A program made the translations under genes and the position numbers. From the NCBI RefSeq assembly GCF_030269605.1, contig NZ_BSTQ01000002.1, positions 496,001 through 560,000 of the forward strand: 64,000 nt of DNA, written 5' to 3'. Below are positions 52,623 to 61,435 of this stretch, one piece after another (within the stretch, counting starts at the first letter, position 1; every line of letters starts with the position of its first letter). The notes under the pieces are model-generated. The model was not told the DNA's origin. It ran no database searches and saw only the letters and a list, made by a program, of their open reading frames with translations. Origin of the DNA: Lentzea sp. NBRC 105346. GTDB lineage: Bacteria > Actinomycetota > Actinomycetes > Mycobacteriales > Pseudonocardiaceae.

Positions 52623-54545
52623 TCAACGCTCCAGCGCCGCGCGTTCCTCCAGCCACACCGCGAACTCGTCGGCGGGCAACGGTTTGCTGAGGCAGTACCC
52701 CTGCACGATGTCGCACCCGAGCGCGGCCAGCTCCGACCACGTCTCGTGGTCCTCCACGCCCTCCGCCACCACCTCGAGCTCGAGGTTGTGCGCGAGCCCG
52801 AGCAGCGACCGCGTGATGGCGTTGCTGCTCGCGTCGGTGAGCATGTTCGTGGTGAACGACCGGTCGATCTTCATCTCGTGCACCGGCATGGTGCGCAGGT
52901 AGGCGATAGACGAGTAGCCGGTGCCGAAGTCGTCGATGGACAGCCGCACGCCGAGGTCCTTCAGCCGGCGCAGCACCTCGGTGGCGCACTGCGGGTCGGC
53001 GATGATCGCGCTCTCGGTGATCTCCAGCGTCAGCGTGTCCGCGGGGACGTCGTGGCGGGCGAGCGCCTCGGCCACCTGTTCCGGGAACGAGCGGTTGTGC
53101 AGGCACTGCGCGCCGATGTTCACCGAGACCGGCACGTCCCAGGTGCGCGTCTGTACCAGCGCGCCGTCCAGGACGTACAGGGTGAGCGGTTCGATCAGGC
53201 CGCTCTCCTCGGCCGCCGGGATGAACTGGTCCGGCCCGAGCAGGCCCCGTGTCGGGTGCTGCCAGCGCGTGAGCACCTCGACGCCGCAGACGGCGCCACT
53301 GTGGACGGCGGCCTTCGGCTGGTAGTGCAGGACGAGCTCGCCCTGGTCGATCGCGCGGCGCAGGTCGCTGATCACGGTGAGCGCGGCGGTGGTGTACTCG
53401 TCGAGTCCAGGCTCGTAGACCGCGATGCCCAGGCGGCCGCGCTTGGCCGCGTACATGGCGATGTCGGCGTGCTTGAGCAGGTCGTGCACGTCGGCGCAGC
53501 CGAGTGACGGGTACGTCGCCACGCCGATGCTGCCGCTGACCTCGAGGGACAGTCCGTCCAGGTCGACCGGGACGTCCAGTGCCTGGTGGACGCGTTCGGC
53601 CACGCGCACGGCCGCGTCGCCCACGTCGGGCAGCAGCACCGCGAACTCGTCGCCGCCCAGGCGCGCCACGGTGTCGTCGTCGCGCACGGCCTCGCGCAGC
53701 CGGTCCGCAACGTGCTTGAGCAGCCGGTCGCCGAAGGCGTGTCCGAGCGTGTCGTTGACCGGTTTGAAGCGGTCGAGGTCGATCAGCAGCAGGGCGAGCG
53801 GGGTGTTGCGGCTCAACGCCTGCGTCGTGCGCTGGGTGAGCAGCGCGCGGTTGGCCAGGCCGGTCAGCGAGTCGTGGGTGGCCTCGTGCTCGCTGGTGGC
53901 GGCCTGTCTGAGGATCTTGCGGCGGTGGCCGAGCAGGGCCATGCCGCACAGGCCGACCAGGCCGAGGTCGACGAGGAACGCCAGGGTGGCCGCTAGGCGC
54001 AGCTGCTGGTTCCGCAGGTCGGCCCGCTTGAGGTAGTCGGTGGTCTCCAGGCGTTTGAGCTGCACGACCGAGGCCAGCTGCTTGCGCAGTGACGCCACGG
54101 TGAGCTCGGCCTGGTCCGCGTGCAGGCGCAACGCCCTGGCGTCGCCCGCGTCGCCGAGCACCAGCATCTCCTGCAGCAGGGTCGCGTAGTCGGAGTACAG
54201 GGTGCTGATCTTCGCGGCCGCGCGGACGTCGGGCGGGAGACCGTGCTCCGCAAGCCAGCGCAGGCTGTCGTGGTCGGCGCCGGCCGCCATCGCGAGGGGT
54301 TCACGCAGCGCGCCCTTGCCGCCGGCCCGCAGGTAGTCGCCCATCGCGTGGTCGGCGACGTCCACGTGCTGGACGACCTGCCCCCAGCGGTCGCTGGTCT
54401 CGTTGAGCTCACGCAGGTGCGCGTTGGTGCTCTGCATGCTCAGGCTGGTCCACAACGCGAGTCCGGCCAGCGTGATCAAGCCGATCGACAGACCGGCCAC
54501 CGACGCCCGCGCGGTGGCCCGAGCTTCGATCCACTTCCACAGCAT
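52623..54545 (-). CDS. Membrane-anchored GGDEF-EAL cyclic-di-GMP protein
   Basis: 640 residues from ATG 54545 (MLWKWIEARATARASVAG), which places the first transmembrane helix at residues ~14-36. The frame extends 32 codons further to 54641 without a better start. A helical extracytoplasmic sensor (about 37-165) and a second transmembrane helix (about 185-205) precede a GGDEF domain with intact GGDEF and RxxD I-site (RDDD), and an EAL domain with EVL in place of EAL. The EAL domain keeps NIGAQ, EITES, DDFGTGYSS, KIDRSF, AEGVE and QGY. It is the second such enzyme within 15 kb but has a quite different sensor, so the two read different cues. Which activity dominates cannot be told from sequence. 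Confidence 0.92.
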   Translation of the reverse strand: MLWKWIEARATARASVAGLSIGLITLAGLALWTSLSMQSTNAHLRELNETSDRWGQVVQHVDVADHAMGDYLRAGGKGALREPLAMAAGADHDSLRWLAEHGLPPDVRAAAKISTLYSDYATLLQEMLVLGDAGDARALRLHADQAELTVASLRKQLASVVQLKRLETTDYLKRADLRNQQLRLAATLAFLVDLGLVGLCGMALLGHRRKILRQAATSEHEATHDSLTGLANRALLTQRTTQALSRNTPLALLLIDLDRFKPVNDTLGHAFGDRLLKHVADRLREAVRDDDTVARLGGDEFAVLLPDVGDAAVRVAERVHQALDVPVDLDGLSLEVSGSIGVATYPSLGCADVHDLLKHADIAMYAAKRGRLGIAVYEPGLDEYTTAALTVISDLRRAIDQGELVLHYQPKAAVHSGAVCGVEVLTRWQHPTRGLLGPDQFIPAAEESGLIEPLTLYVLDGALVQTRTWDVPVSVNIGAQCLHNRSFPEQVAEALARHDVPADTLTLEITESAIIADPQCATEVLRRLKDLGVRLSIDDFGTGYSSIAYLRTMPVHEMKIDRSFTTNMLTDASSNAITRSLLGLAHNLELEVVAEGVEDHETWSELAALGCDIVQGYCLSKPLPADEFAVWLEERAALER

Positions 54546-54704
54546 TCGTAATCCCGTGTCACTCGGACATGGACGGGTGATCGTAGCGCGATTCGGCCGG
54601 GATTCCGTCATCGCTACACGAAATGGGGGAATACCGGCCAAATACCGTCACTCACCGTGGTCGAGTAGCGTCGAGCGCCGCGAACAATCAGGGATTGGCG
54701 GCCA

Positions 54705-55766
54705 ATGGCGCTTCTTTCACGTTCCTTCGCGTTGACTGTTTCCACCGGGTTGATGCTGGTAGCAGCCCTGAGCGGGTGCGGAACCGAGAAAACATCCGCT
54801 GATCGGCCGACAATCGGTTTCCTCTCCCAGAACACGAGCCGCGACTTCTCCAACGAGATGAGCGACGGCTTCGGCGCCGGCGCGCGCATCGCCGGTGGAG
54901 TGGAGTCCATCACCACCGGTCCGCCCACGCACGACGGGTTGAAGCAGGTCGAGTTGTTCCGCGACCTGACCACCAAGGCGAAGGGCGGAATCGCCGTGTC
55001 GGCGGTCGCCCCGGAACTGCTCGCGGGCCCGATGGCCGAGGCGAAGGACAGCGGGATCCCGCTGATCGCGGTCGCGGGCGGCCAGATCGCGCCCGGCGCG
55101 GGCGTGAAACTCCTGCTCGAGAACGACAACTACGAGCTGGGCCGGATGCTGGCCGACGAGGCGATCAAACGCCTGCCGTCCGGCAGCACCGGCAAGATCG
55201 TGCTGGGCAACAACTCCCCCGCCCAGCCCGCACTGGACCAGCGGGCCCAGGGCATGCGCGACCGGTTCACCGAGAAGCTGCCGAACGTCCGCGTGACGGG
55301 CCCGTCGGACACCCAGCGCGACGCGCCGGCCAACATGGTCGCGTGGCAGACCTTGGTCACCGCGAACCCGGACGCCCTGGCGTTCCTGGGCACCGGCGAC
55401 ATCGACGCGGTCAACCTGGCCACGATCCGGGCGAACACCGGTGGCAAGTGGCTGGCGGGCGCGTTCAGCCTCGACCCCAAGGCGCTGCAGGGCGTCAAGG
55501 ACGGCCACCTGTTCGCGCTGGTGTCGGCCGAGCACTTCGTCAAGGGTGCGATCGGCGGGTGGCTGCTGGCGCAGCGCGCGAAGGACGTCCGCAAGCTGCC
55601 CGAGGGCTGGCTGGTCACACCAGGTCTGGTCGTCTCCTCGTCCAATGTGGACGACATCGTGAAACGTCAGGCGGCCAAGGACAAGCAGTCGTTCTTCCAG
55701 CCGCAGATCGACGCGGTGATCTCCGATATCGACAGGTTCCTGCGACCTCTGGACCAGGTCAGATGA
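54705..55766 (+). CDS. Sugar-type periplasmic-binding lipoprotein
   Basis: 353 residues with a lipoprotein signal peptide (MALLSRSFALTVSTGLMLVAALSGCGTEK, lipobox LSGC). The mature part has the Rossmann-like architecture of PBP1 / RbsB-type solute receptors: PTIGFLSQNTS...MSDGF, a hinge, and NDNYELGRMLADEAIK, the region where pentose/hexose binders contact ligand. No permease or ATPase gene is adjacent, so it is an orphan receptor or works with transporters elsewhere. The next gene starts 43 nt downstream on the same strand and is probably cotranscribed. Confidence 0.85.
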   Translation: MALLSRSFALTVSTGLMLVAALSGCGTEKTSADRPTIGFLSQNTSRDFSNEMSDGFGAGARIAGGVESITTGPPTHDGLKQVELFRDLTTKAKGGIAVSAVAPELLAGPMAEAKDSGIPLIAVAGGQIAPGAGVKLLLENDNYELGRMLADEAIKRLPSGSTGKIVLGNNSPAQPALDQRAQGMRDRFTEKLPNVRVTGPSDTQRDAPANMVAWQTLVTANPDALAFLGTGDIDAVNLATIRANTGGKWLAGAFSLDPKALQGVKDGHLFALVSAEHFVKGAIGGWLLAQRAKDVRKLPEGWLVTPGLVVSSSNVDDIVKRQAAKDKQSFFQPQIDAVISDIDRFLRPLDQVR

Positions 55767-55809
55767 CTAGAGTCCGGTGGGACCACGCTCCCCTGCTCCA
55801 GGAGTGCCG

Positions 55810-57201
55810 ATGATCAACCGCAGAACGCTGCTAGGCGCCGCGGCCGTCATGACCGCCACCGGATCCGGTGCCGCCCAAGCCGCACGGCGTGAGCGTTACC
55901 TGGTCAAAGGCGGATCGGTCGTGACCGTCGACCCGGCCCTGGGCACCCTGCCGCGCGCGGACGTCCTGATCGACAACGGCCGTATCGAAGCCGTAGGCCC
56001 GGACTTACCCGCCCGCGGCGCCCGGATCATCGACGCCACCGACATGATCGTCATGCCCGGCCTGGTCAACACCCACTACCACATGTGGAGCGCGCTGGGC
56101 CGCAACTACGTCGCGGACGGCTTCGGCTACTTCGCGGCGAAACGCGCCACGTCCATCCACTACTCGGCAACCGACTTCTACCACAGCGTCCTGCTCGGCC
56201 TGGCGGAACTGGTGAACGCCGGCGTCACCACCGTCCACAACTGGTCGAACAACACCCGCTCCCCCGCGCACGCCGACGCCGAGCTACGCGCACACCGCGA
56301 CTCGTTCCTGCGCGCCCGCTACTCCTACGGCCACGTGGACCAGATGCCACGCGACCAACCGGTCGACTTCACCGACCTGGACCGCGTACGCCGCCAGTAC
56401 TTCGCGGACGGCCCGGCGTTCGACGGCTTGGTCTCGTTCGGCATCAACCTGCGCGGGCTGTCCCAGAGCACCGAGGCCGCGTTCTTCGCAGACATGGAGG
56501 CGGCGGTCGGTCGTGGCCTGCCCATCGCCCTGCACGCGGGCCAGGCGCCGCCGCGGATCGTCGACGCGGCCGACTACGAACGTCGCGGGTGGCTCGGGCC
56601 TCAGTTGTTGCTGTGCCACTACGTGACCGCGCTCGAGAGCGATATGGAGATCCTCGCGCGGACTCGGACGCCGCTGAGTTGGTCGACGCACTCGGAGTTC
56701 CGCTTGGGCACCTCGGGGGACCCGCGCGCCACGTTGCTGCGCATGCGGAAGGCGGGTGTCACCGTGTCGCTGTCGTCCGACGCGACGTCGATCGCGCCGC
56801 CCGACCTGTTCGAGACGATGCGGCTGACCTGGACGACCGGGATCCCCTGGTCTCCCGAGACGTTGCCGGAGATCGGGTTTCGCGACGTGCTGGGTATGGC
56901 GACGATCAACGGCGCTCGCGCGCTTGGGCTCGGTGACGTGACCGGTTCGCTGACTCCCGGGAAGCGGGCCGACGTGATTCTCGTACGCACCAATGACGTG
57001 AACATCGCGCCGATCTGCTTTCCCGAGACGACTCTTGTTCAGTCCGCCACGCCGGCGAATGTGGACACGGTGTTCGTGGACGGCCGGATCCTCAAGCGGG
57101 GTGGACGGCTAGTGGCGTTCGACGTGGCCGAGCTGGTGCGCAACGCCAAGGCGTCGTCGTTGCGAATCAGGAAGGCGGCGGGAGGGATCCTGACCCCCTA
57201 A
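55810..57201 (+). CDS. Tat-exported amidohydrolase (TrzN/ATZ-deaminase-like)
   Basis: 463 residues from ATG 55810, with AGGAG 5 nt upstream; the frame opens earlier at 55777. NRRTLLGAAAVMTATG at residues 3-18 is a twin-arginine-like signal. The amidohydrolase core starts with the small beta-sandwich (GGSVVTVDPALGTLPRADVLIDNGRI), and the metal site follows: H89 and H91 (NTHYHMW), His near 241 (LHAG), His near 270 (CHYVTAL) and Asp near 324 (LSSDATS). It ends with GLGDVTGSLTPGKRADVILV, the closing beta strands. The family hydrolyses C-N or C-halogen bonds on heterocycles, such as deamination of purines or triazines. The actual substrate is unknown. It converges on the next gene with only 5 nt between the stops. 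Confidence 0.88.
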   Translation: MINRRTLLGAAAVMTATGSGAAQAARRERYLVKGGSVVTVDPALGTLPRADVLIDNGRIEAVGPDLPARGARIIDATDMIVMPGLVNTHYHMWSALGRNYVADGFGYFAAKRATSIHYSATDFYHSVLLGLAELVNAGVTTVHNWSNNTRSPAHADAELRAHRDSFLRARYSYGHVDQMPRDQPVDFTDLDRVRRQYFADGPAFDGLVSFGINLRGLSQSTEAAFFADMEAAVGRGLPIALHAGQAPPRIVDAADYERRGWLGPQLLLCHYVTALESDMEILARTRTPLSWSTHSEFRLGTSGDPRATLLRMRKAGVTVSLSSDATSIAPPDLFETMRLTWTTGIPWSPETLPEIGFRDVLGMATINGARALGLGDVTGSLTPGKRADVILVRTNDVNIAPICFPETTLVQSATPANVDTVFVDGRILKRGGRLVAFDVAELVRNAKASSLRIRKAAGGILTP

Positions 57202-57206
57202 GTCGG

Positions 57207-57977
57207 TCAGCCCGCCGCCCGTGAACCACCGGGCACGGCGCCGGAGGCATCGTCCGCCGATTCCAGCCCAGTCCGAGGCGGCGGCACCACGCGTGGGGCG
57301 CTCTCGTCGACGACAAGGTCGAAACGTTCGCACCGGTGCACGTACGTCGCCGGCGTCAGCAGTGGCGCCTGCACGCAGAACTCGTGCGTCTCACCGGTAC
57401 GCAGTGGCCGTGGAAACCGCAGGGCACGTCCGTCCGGAACCGCTCCGTAAACGACCTCGAAATTAGCCGAGCACGGCAACGGAATTTGGTCGACGCCATC
57501 ACGCAACGCGATTACGGTCCACTGTTCGACACGCACCGGCGATGGGGCGTCGAGCCGGAGGAGAACCTGGATCCGGGCGACGTACCAATCCTCCTGCGCC
57601 TGCTGCGCGGGGTGCAGCGCGGCTTCCACGAGACGGGTGAGGCCGTCGTCGATCCGGCGACGGACGGTCCGCGAATCGCGTTGCAGGCGGCTCGCCAGCC
57701 ACTCGACCCGATGAGCGAGAAAGACGTGCTGCGCGTCGGGGTTCAACCCCAACGGTGTGGTCACGGCCAACCTCAGGTCGTCAGGAAGCGTGCGGACAAG
57801 GTCGGCGACCCATGCGCCGAGCTTCTCGCGGACGACCTCAGCCCCATCGCAATCGCTGATACCGCAAGCCTCGCGCAACGCTGGGCCGACGTGGCGGTCG
57901 AGGCCCGGAGTGTGGACGCCCCGGCCCCGACGGAGAGCCTTGAGCTCACCTATTAGCAGTTTCGATGAGACGGCCAT
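57207..57977 (-). CDS. Unknown protein downstream of the TIR-STAND gene
   Basis: 256 residues, with an unusually strong SD (GGAGGGAAG) abutting the ATG. The N-terminal 125 residues are helical and basic (KLLIGELKALRRGRG, WLASRLQRDSRTVRRRIDDGLTRL), and the second segment looks like a helix-turn-helix. Residues ~130-235 are beta-rich with WTVIALRDGVDQIP, two cysteines and a Pro-rich end. There is no signal peptide and no transmembrane segment. I do not recognise a named family. It follows the TIR-STAND gene on the same strand after a 157-nt, locally AT-rich spacer, so it may be its partner, its regulator, or independently expressed. Confidence 0.65.
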   Translation of the reverse strand: MAVSSKLLIGELKALRRGRGVHTPGLDRHVGPALREACGISDCDGAEVVREKLGAWVADLVRTLPDDLRLAVTTPLGLNPDAQHVFLAHRVEWLASRLQRDSRTVRRRIDDGLTRLVEAALHPAQQAQEDWYVARIQVLLRLDAPSPVRVEQWTVIALRDGVDQIPLPCSANFEVVYGAVPDGRALRFPRPLRTGETHEFCVQAPLLTPATYVHRCERFDLVVDESAPRVVPPPRTGLESADDASGAVPGGSRAAG

Positions 57978-58134
57978 CTTCCCTCCGTGCGAGAGATTGC
58001 GCGGAAATCACACTGCGTTCTGGGCGCTATGTCGCAGATCGAACCGTGGGCGTTACTCCGTGACCGCCATGTAACTATTTCCAGTTGAACTCGAATAGTC
58101 AAATATAAGGAAAGTCGACTAAAACCTGACAGAA
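57978..58134 (-). promoter_or_regulatory. AT-rich spacer with promoter candidate for the 57207-57977 gene
   Basis: 157 bp lie between the TIR-STAND stop and the next start. The part at 58065-58125 is far more AT-rich than its surroundings. On the minus strand TTGACT (58102-58097) and ATAGTT (58078-58073), 18 bp apart, form a possible -35/-10 pair about 100 bp before the ATG. This would let the downstream gene be expressed independently of the TIR-STAND gene. Confidence 0.4.
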
Positions 58135-60987
58135 TCATGACTCAGGCTTTGTGCGCCACCTCCGGTCGAGCCAGCCGAACGCCTGCACAGCGATGCCGGG
58201 CAGGAACGAGGCCAGGACACTGCCGGTCCACGCCTGGCCGTAAAGATCGTTGCGGCGACCGACCTCTTGCACCGCGTCGCGCTTCACCGACTCGAACGCG
58301 GCGAGGGCGGCGGCGCGGTCGCCGGCCAGCCACCGCATCACGCCGAGTTCGTACCGGCTGCGCAAGGTCTCCGGGTGCCCAGGGCCCAGCACGCTCTCCT
58401 GCCCGGCCAGCGCGGTCTGGTACTGAGCTGTCGCGGTCGGATAGTCGCCTTTCTGGGCGTGCGCCTGTCCGATGAGGAACACCGACCTGAGGTACAGCCG
58501 GTGGTCGGGGCTCAACTGCACGGCCAGCTCGGTGGGCAGGGTGCCGTACTCCCGCACGGTCTGTTCAGGACGGCCAAGGCCAACCATCACCTTGAGGTGC
58601 GCCACCTTGATCGTCAGTGTCCTCGGGTTGTCGGGACCGAAACGGCGTTCGGCGGACTCAAGGAGCTTGCGCAGCTCCACCTCGGCGTTCAACCACTCCG
58701 CACGGTCGGGGAACCGCTCGAGGATGTGGACCTCGAGCTGGGCCTCATACAGCAGGGTCGCTGCCTCGATCGCGTTGATGTGACCGGGAAGCCCGAGACG
58801 CCGGTAGTGGTCGACCACTTCCTGCGCGGCGGTCCGCGCACCTTCCCGGTCATCACTGGCCATGCCGATCGCGACCAGTTCGAGCCGAACCGGAATCACT
58901 TCTTCCGCATACCGTTCGCCGAATTCCCCGAGAAGATCCCGTGCGAGCGAGCGGGCTTCGGTGAAGTACCCCAGCGCCCGCCGGTTGCGGATGTACGCGG
59001 TGCGGACTTCGATTCGTTCTTCAGGCGCGGCGGTGGCGAGCACATCGTCATGGACGAGCCGAGCCCAGACCGCCTCCGCTTCCCGGTGATGTCCTATGGC
59101 GTCCAGCACCGCACCGTGGACGCACTCCGCCCGCATCGCCATCAGGTCGTCACAGGCCAAGCCGAAGAGCTTCCGCGCATGGTCACGCGCCTGCTCGTAC
59201 TGACCTGCGGCGTGCCGTGCCCGCGCGGCGGCGAGCAGGTGATCGAGCCGATCAGGTTCCAGCCCGCAAAGATTCTCGTGGAACGGCGCGGCCAGGCCGG
59301 GTTCGCCCCGCCGGTCGTGATGCCGCGCCGCGACCGTGTTCAGCCCGATGGACAACTCGGTCGACCGGCCGGTACGGGCCAGCAGTGCGGTCGCGTGTTC
59401 GGCCAGCGCGGCTGTACCCAGCTCGGCGAGCTCGATCAGTTTGCGGGCCGCGACCACCGCGATGGCCTCGAGCTCGTCGGCTGCGATGCCCTGCCGTGCC
59501 GCTTCCCGAACCAGCTGGTGCACCTGCCACGACGTCCCCACCGGTTCGACCAGCATGTCCCGATCCAATGTGGACAGAATTTCGTTGGTGCGAGACCGGT
59601 CGGTGGAGTCCACAGCGCCGATCACGTCCCGGATCAGCACCGCCGGTATCGGGTCTGCCGCACACACCGCTGACAACGCGAGCACCACGCGTTCGGCGCC
59701 AACCCGACGCTCGACTGCGAGCCGCACGGTCGCCAGCGCGCGGCCGAGCACGGTCGCGTCGGTAGTCAGGTGCTCGACTCGTTCCCACAGCCGCCACAGT
59801 CCCTCTCGGCCCCGCGCCCCGGCCGCCGCGAAACTGATCGCGTACGGGTGGCCGCCGAGCCTGGCCACGACGTCGTCCACGGCCTCGTTCTCGTCCTCAG
59901 CGGGCGCGCGGTGCACCGCGAACAGCTCCCTGCCGTCGTCACGGGTCAGACCGCTCAGCCGTACGGGTTCGGCGAACTCACGGGGGAACTCGTGCTGTCC
60001 GATCAGCAGCGTGTACACGCCCGCCGCGTGCGGGACGAGTTCGGCGAGCACCTCGGCGGGCTCCCCTCGAGGCACGTCGTCAACCACCCACAACACCGGC
60101 CCGGCGCAGGTCGCGAGGTGACGGTTCCACCAGCCGAGCAGCTGACGCCGGGACATATCACCCAGCGGAAGGCCGATGTCATCGGCAAGCCGACGCAGCT
60201 TCGCGGTGTGTGTGGCACTCACTTGGCGCGCCGAGCCACCCGCACCGGTGAGCTCGGTCCAGAACACACCACCGCCGTACAGGAAACCGAAGTCGTGCAC
60301 GTAGACCTTGGCGAGAGACGTCTTGCCGATGCCGGTCATACCGCTGAGCGCGGCGACCGGACGTGACGTCACGGTCTCCGTCAGTGGGTGATCGCCGCGG
60401 TGCAACGCGCGGTGGATCGCCCAGCGGTCGCGGTACCGGCCGACGAACCCGGCCGTCGGTTCCGCCGGCCCGTGGTGGGCGGTGGCCCTCGCGGAGAAGT
60501 CGATACCGGGAAACGGGGAGCCGACCTGTCGCACGGCGTCCCGGATCCCTGACACGATCTCCGCGAGCTCCTGTTTGGTGTTCCAAGTCTTCCAGTACCG
60601 GTGTGCGCCCGTCTCCAACGGCATCAGGTGCTCGGTTCTGGGGTCCTCCGGGTTGATCACGAGGATTCGCCGCTCGACCTCACCCGCGCGCAGAGCGGAC
60701 AGGTAGGCGTGATGCAGCTCGAACTGGCAGGCGGGCCGGGTTGGGAACGACGTCGAGTAGTACGTGAGCATCGTCTTCGAGCCGCGCAGCGCCGCCTCGA
60801 TCTCACCGGTGATGTCGTGCGCGTATCGGATCTCCCAGTCGTCGACGAACGGGCGGACCCCGGCCCGCCTGAGTGCGCCGGCCAGCTCGGCGACGCGCTG
60901 CCGGTCGTCGCCACTGAACGAGAGAAACACATCATAATGAGGCCCCACAACTGAAACGATATCCGCGAGAGCGGAGTAGTTTTGCAC
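58135..60987 (-). CDS. TIR-STAND (NB-ARC)-TPR protein, NLR-like
   Basis: 950 residues from GTG 60987. The frame extends to a GTG at 61044, but that would leave only 19 nt to the divergent gene. A TIR domain covers ~16-150: YDVFLSFSGDD, then FVDDWEIRYAHDITGEI, then ACQFELHHA with the glutamate (E90) at the position of the NADase catalytic residue in SARM1/plant TIRs. The STAND NTPase has P-loop GMTGIGKT (Lys about 222), Walker B LWVVDDVP, and a GGHPYAI sensor. About 450 residues of TPR-like helices follow, with FGPDNPRTL and LGPGHPETLRSRYELG repeats. This architecture matches animal/plant NLRs and bacterial TIR-STAND antiphage proteins, in which ligand binding by the C-terminal repeats drives oligomerisation and NAD+ destruction. 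A signalling role without cell death is possible. Confidence 0.88.
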   Translation of the reverse strand: MQNYSALADIVSVVGPHYDVFLSFSGDDRQRVAELAGALRRAGVRPFVDDWEIRYAHDITGEIEAALRGSKTMLTYYSTSFPTRPACQFELHHAYLSALRAGEVERRILVINPEDPRTEHLMPLETGAHRYWKTWNTKQELAEIVSGIRDAVRQVGSPFPGIDFSARATAHHGPAEPTAGFVGRYRDRWAIHRALHRGDHPLTETVTSRPVAALSGMTGIGKTSLAKVYVHDFGFLYGGGVFWTELTGAGGSARQVSATHTAKLRRLADDIGLPLGDMSRRQLLGWWNRHLATCAGPVLWVVDDVPRGEPAEVLAELVPHAAGVYTLLIGQHEFPREFAEPVRLSGLTRDDGRELFAVHRAPAEDENEAVDDVVARLGGHPYAISFAAAGARGREGLWRLWERVEHLTTDATVLGRALATVRLAVERRVGAERVVLALSAVCAADPIPAVLIRDVIGAVDSTDRSRTNEILSTLDRDMLVEPVGTSWQVHQLVREAARQGIAADELEAIAVVAARKLIELAELGTAALAEHATALLARTGRSTELSIGLNTVAARHHDRRGEPGLAAPFHENLCGLEPDRLDHLLAAARARHAAGQYEQARDHARKLFGLACDDLMAMRAECVHGAVLDAIGHHREAEAVWARLVHDDVLATAAPEERIEVRTAYIRNRRALGYFTEARSLARDLLGEFGERYAEEVIPVRLELVAIGMASDDREGARTAAQEVVDHYRRLGLPGHINAIEAATLLYEAQLEVHILERFPDRAEWLNAEVELRKLLESAERRFGPDNPRTLTIKVAHLKVMVGLGRPEQTVREYGTLPTELAVQLSPDHRLYLRSVFLIGQAHAQKGDYPTATAQYQTALAGQESVLGPGHPETLRSRYELGVMRWLAGDRAAALAAFESVKRDAVQEVGRRNDLYGQAWTGSVLASFLPGIAVQAFGWLDRRWRTKPES

Positions 60988-61063
60988 GCTGTCGGCTTTC
61001 TTACGCGTTCTTGTCCACACCTTGTCCTGTACGCAGGCGTGCACGATCCTGTTCCCTGCTCCA

Positions 61064-61336
61064 ATGAACTGGAGCAGCTATGAGATCTTCTCGATCCTCA
61101 GCGGCGTCTCGTTGCTCGCCGCCGTATTCTTCCCCGACGTCAAGCCCAAGGACCGGGCACTGTGCGCCGCCGGTGGGCTGTTCTTCCTGATCTACGGCTT
61201 CTACGTCGCGAACCAGACCACCGGGACCTGGACCTTCCCTTGGGTGATCTTCGTGATTCCGTTCGGCGCCGTCGCCTATCTCGGGTACACGATCGCCAAG
61301 CGTAAAGGCTACTTCGACAGCGAGGCCGACGACTGA
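61064..61336 (+). CDS. Small membrane protein, three helices
   Basis: 90 residues from ATG 61064 (MNWSSYEIFSILSGVS). Three hydrophobic segments lie at about 8-24, 31-50 and 56-74, and the tail is basic then acidic (AKRKGYFDSEADD). It has no SD; an upstream in-frame ATG at 61022 would add 14 residues. I do not recognise a family. It sits between the divergent TIR-STAND gene and the kinase gene, 99 nt before the latter, and may belong to either system. If the TIR-STAND is an immunity gene this could be an accessory; if it belongs with the kinase it could be a substrate. Confidence 0.65.
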   Translation: MNWSSYEIFSILSGVSLLAAVFFPDVKPKDRALCAAGGLFFLIYGFYVANQTTGTWTFPWVIFVIPFGAVAYLGYTIAKRKGYFDSEADD

Positions 61337-61435
61337 GATGCGGCCTTGAACTGTCCCTTGTTTGTCCACTGCCGACCCGTTCGGTCGACCTAAAATCTCA
61401 CCCGTCGAGAGAACAAGAATGTGAGGTCTGTGCGC
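61337..61435 (+). promoter_or_regulatory. Kinase operon leader with -10-like TAAAAT
   Basis: TAAAAT at 61391-61396 is a good actinobacterial -10, 40 bp before the chosen kinase ATG. No convincing -35 lies 16-19 bp upstream. GTGAGG at 61421-61426 is the likely SD. Confidence 0.3.
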
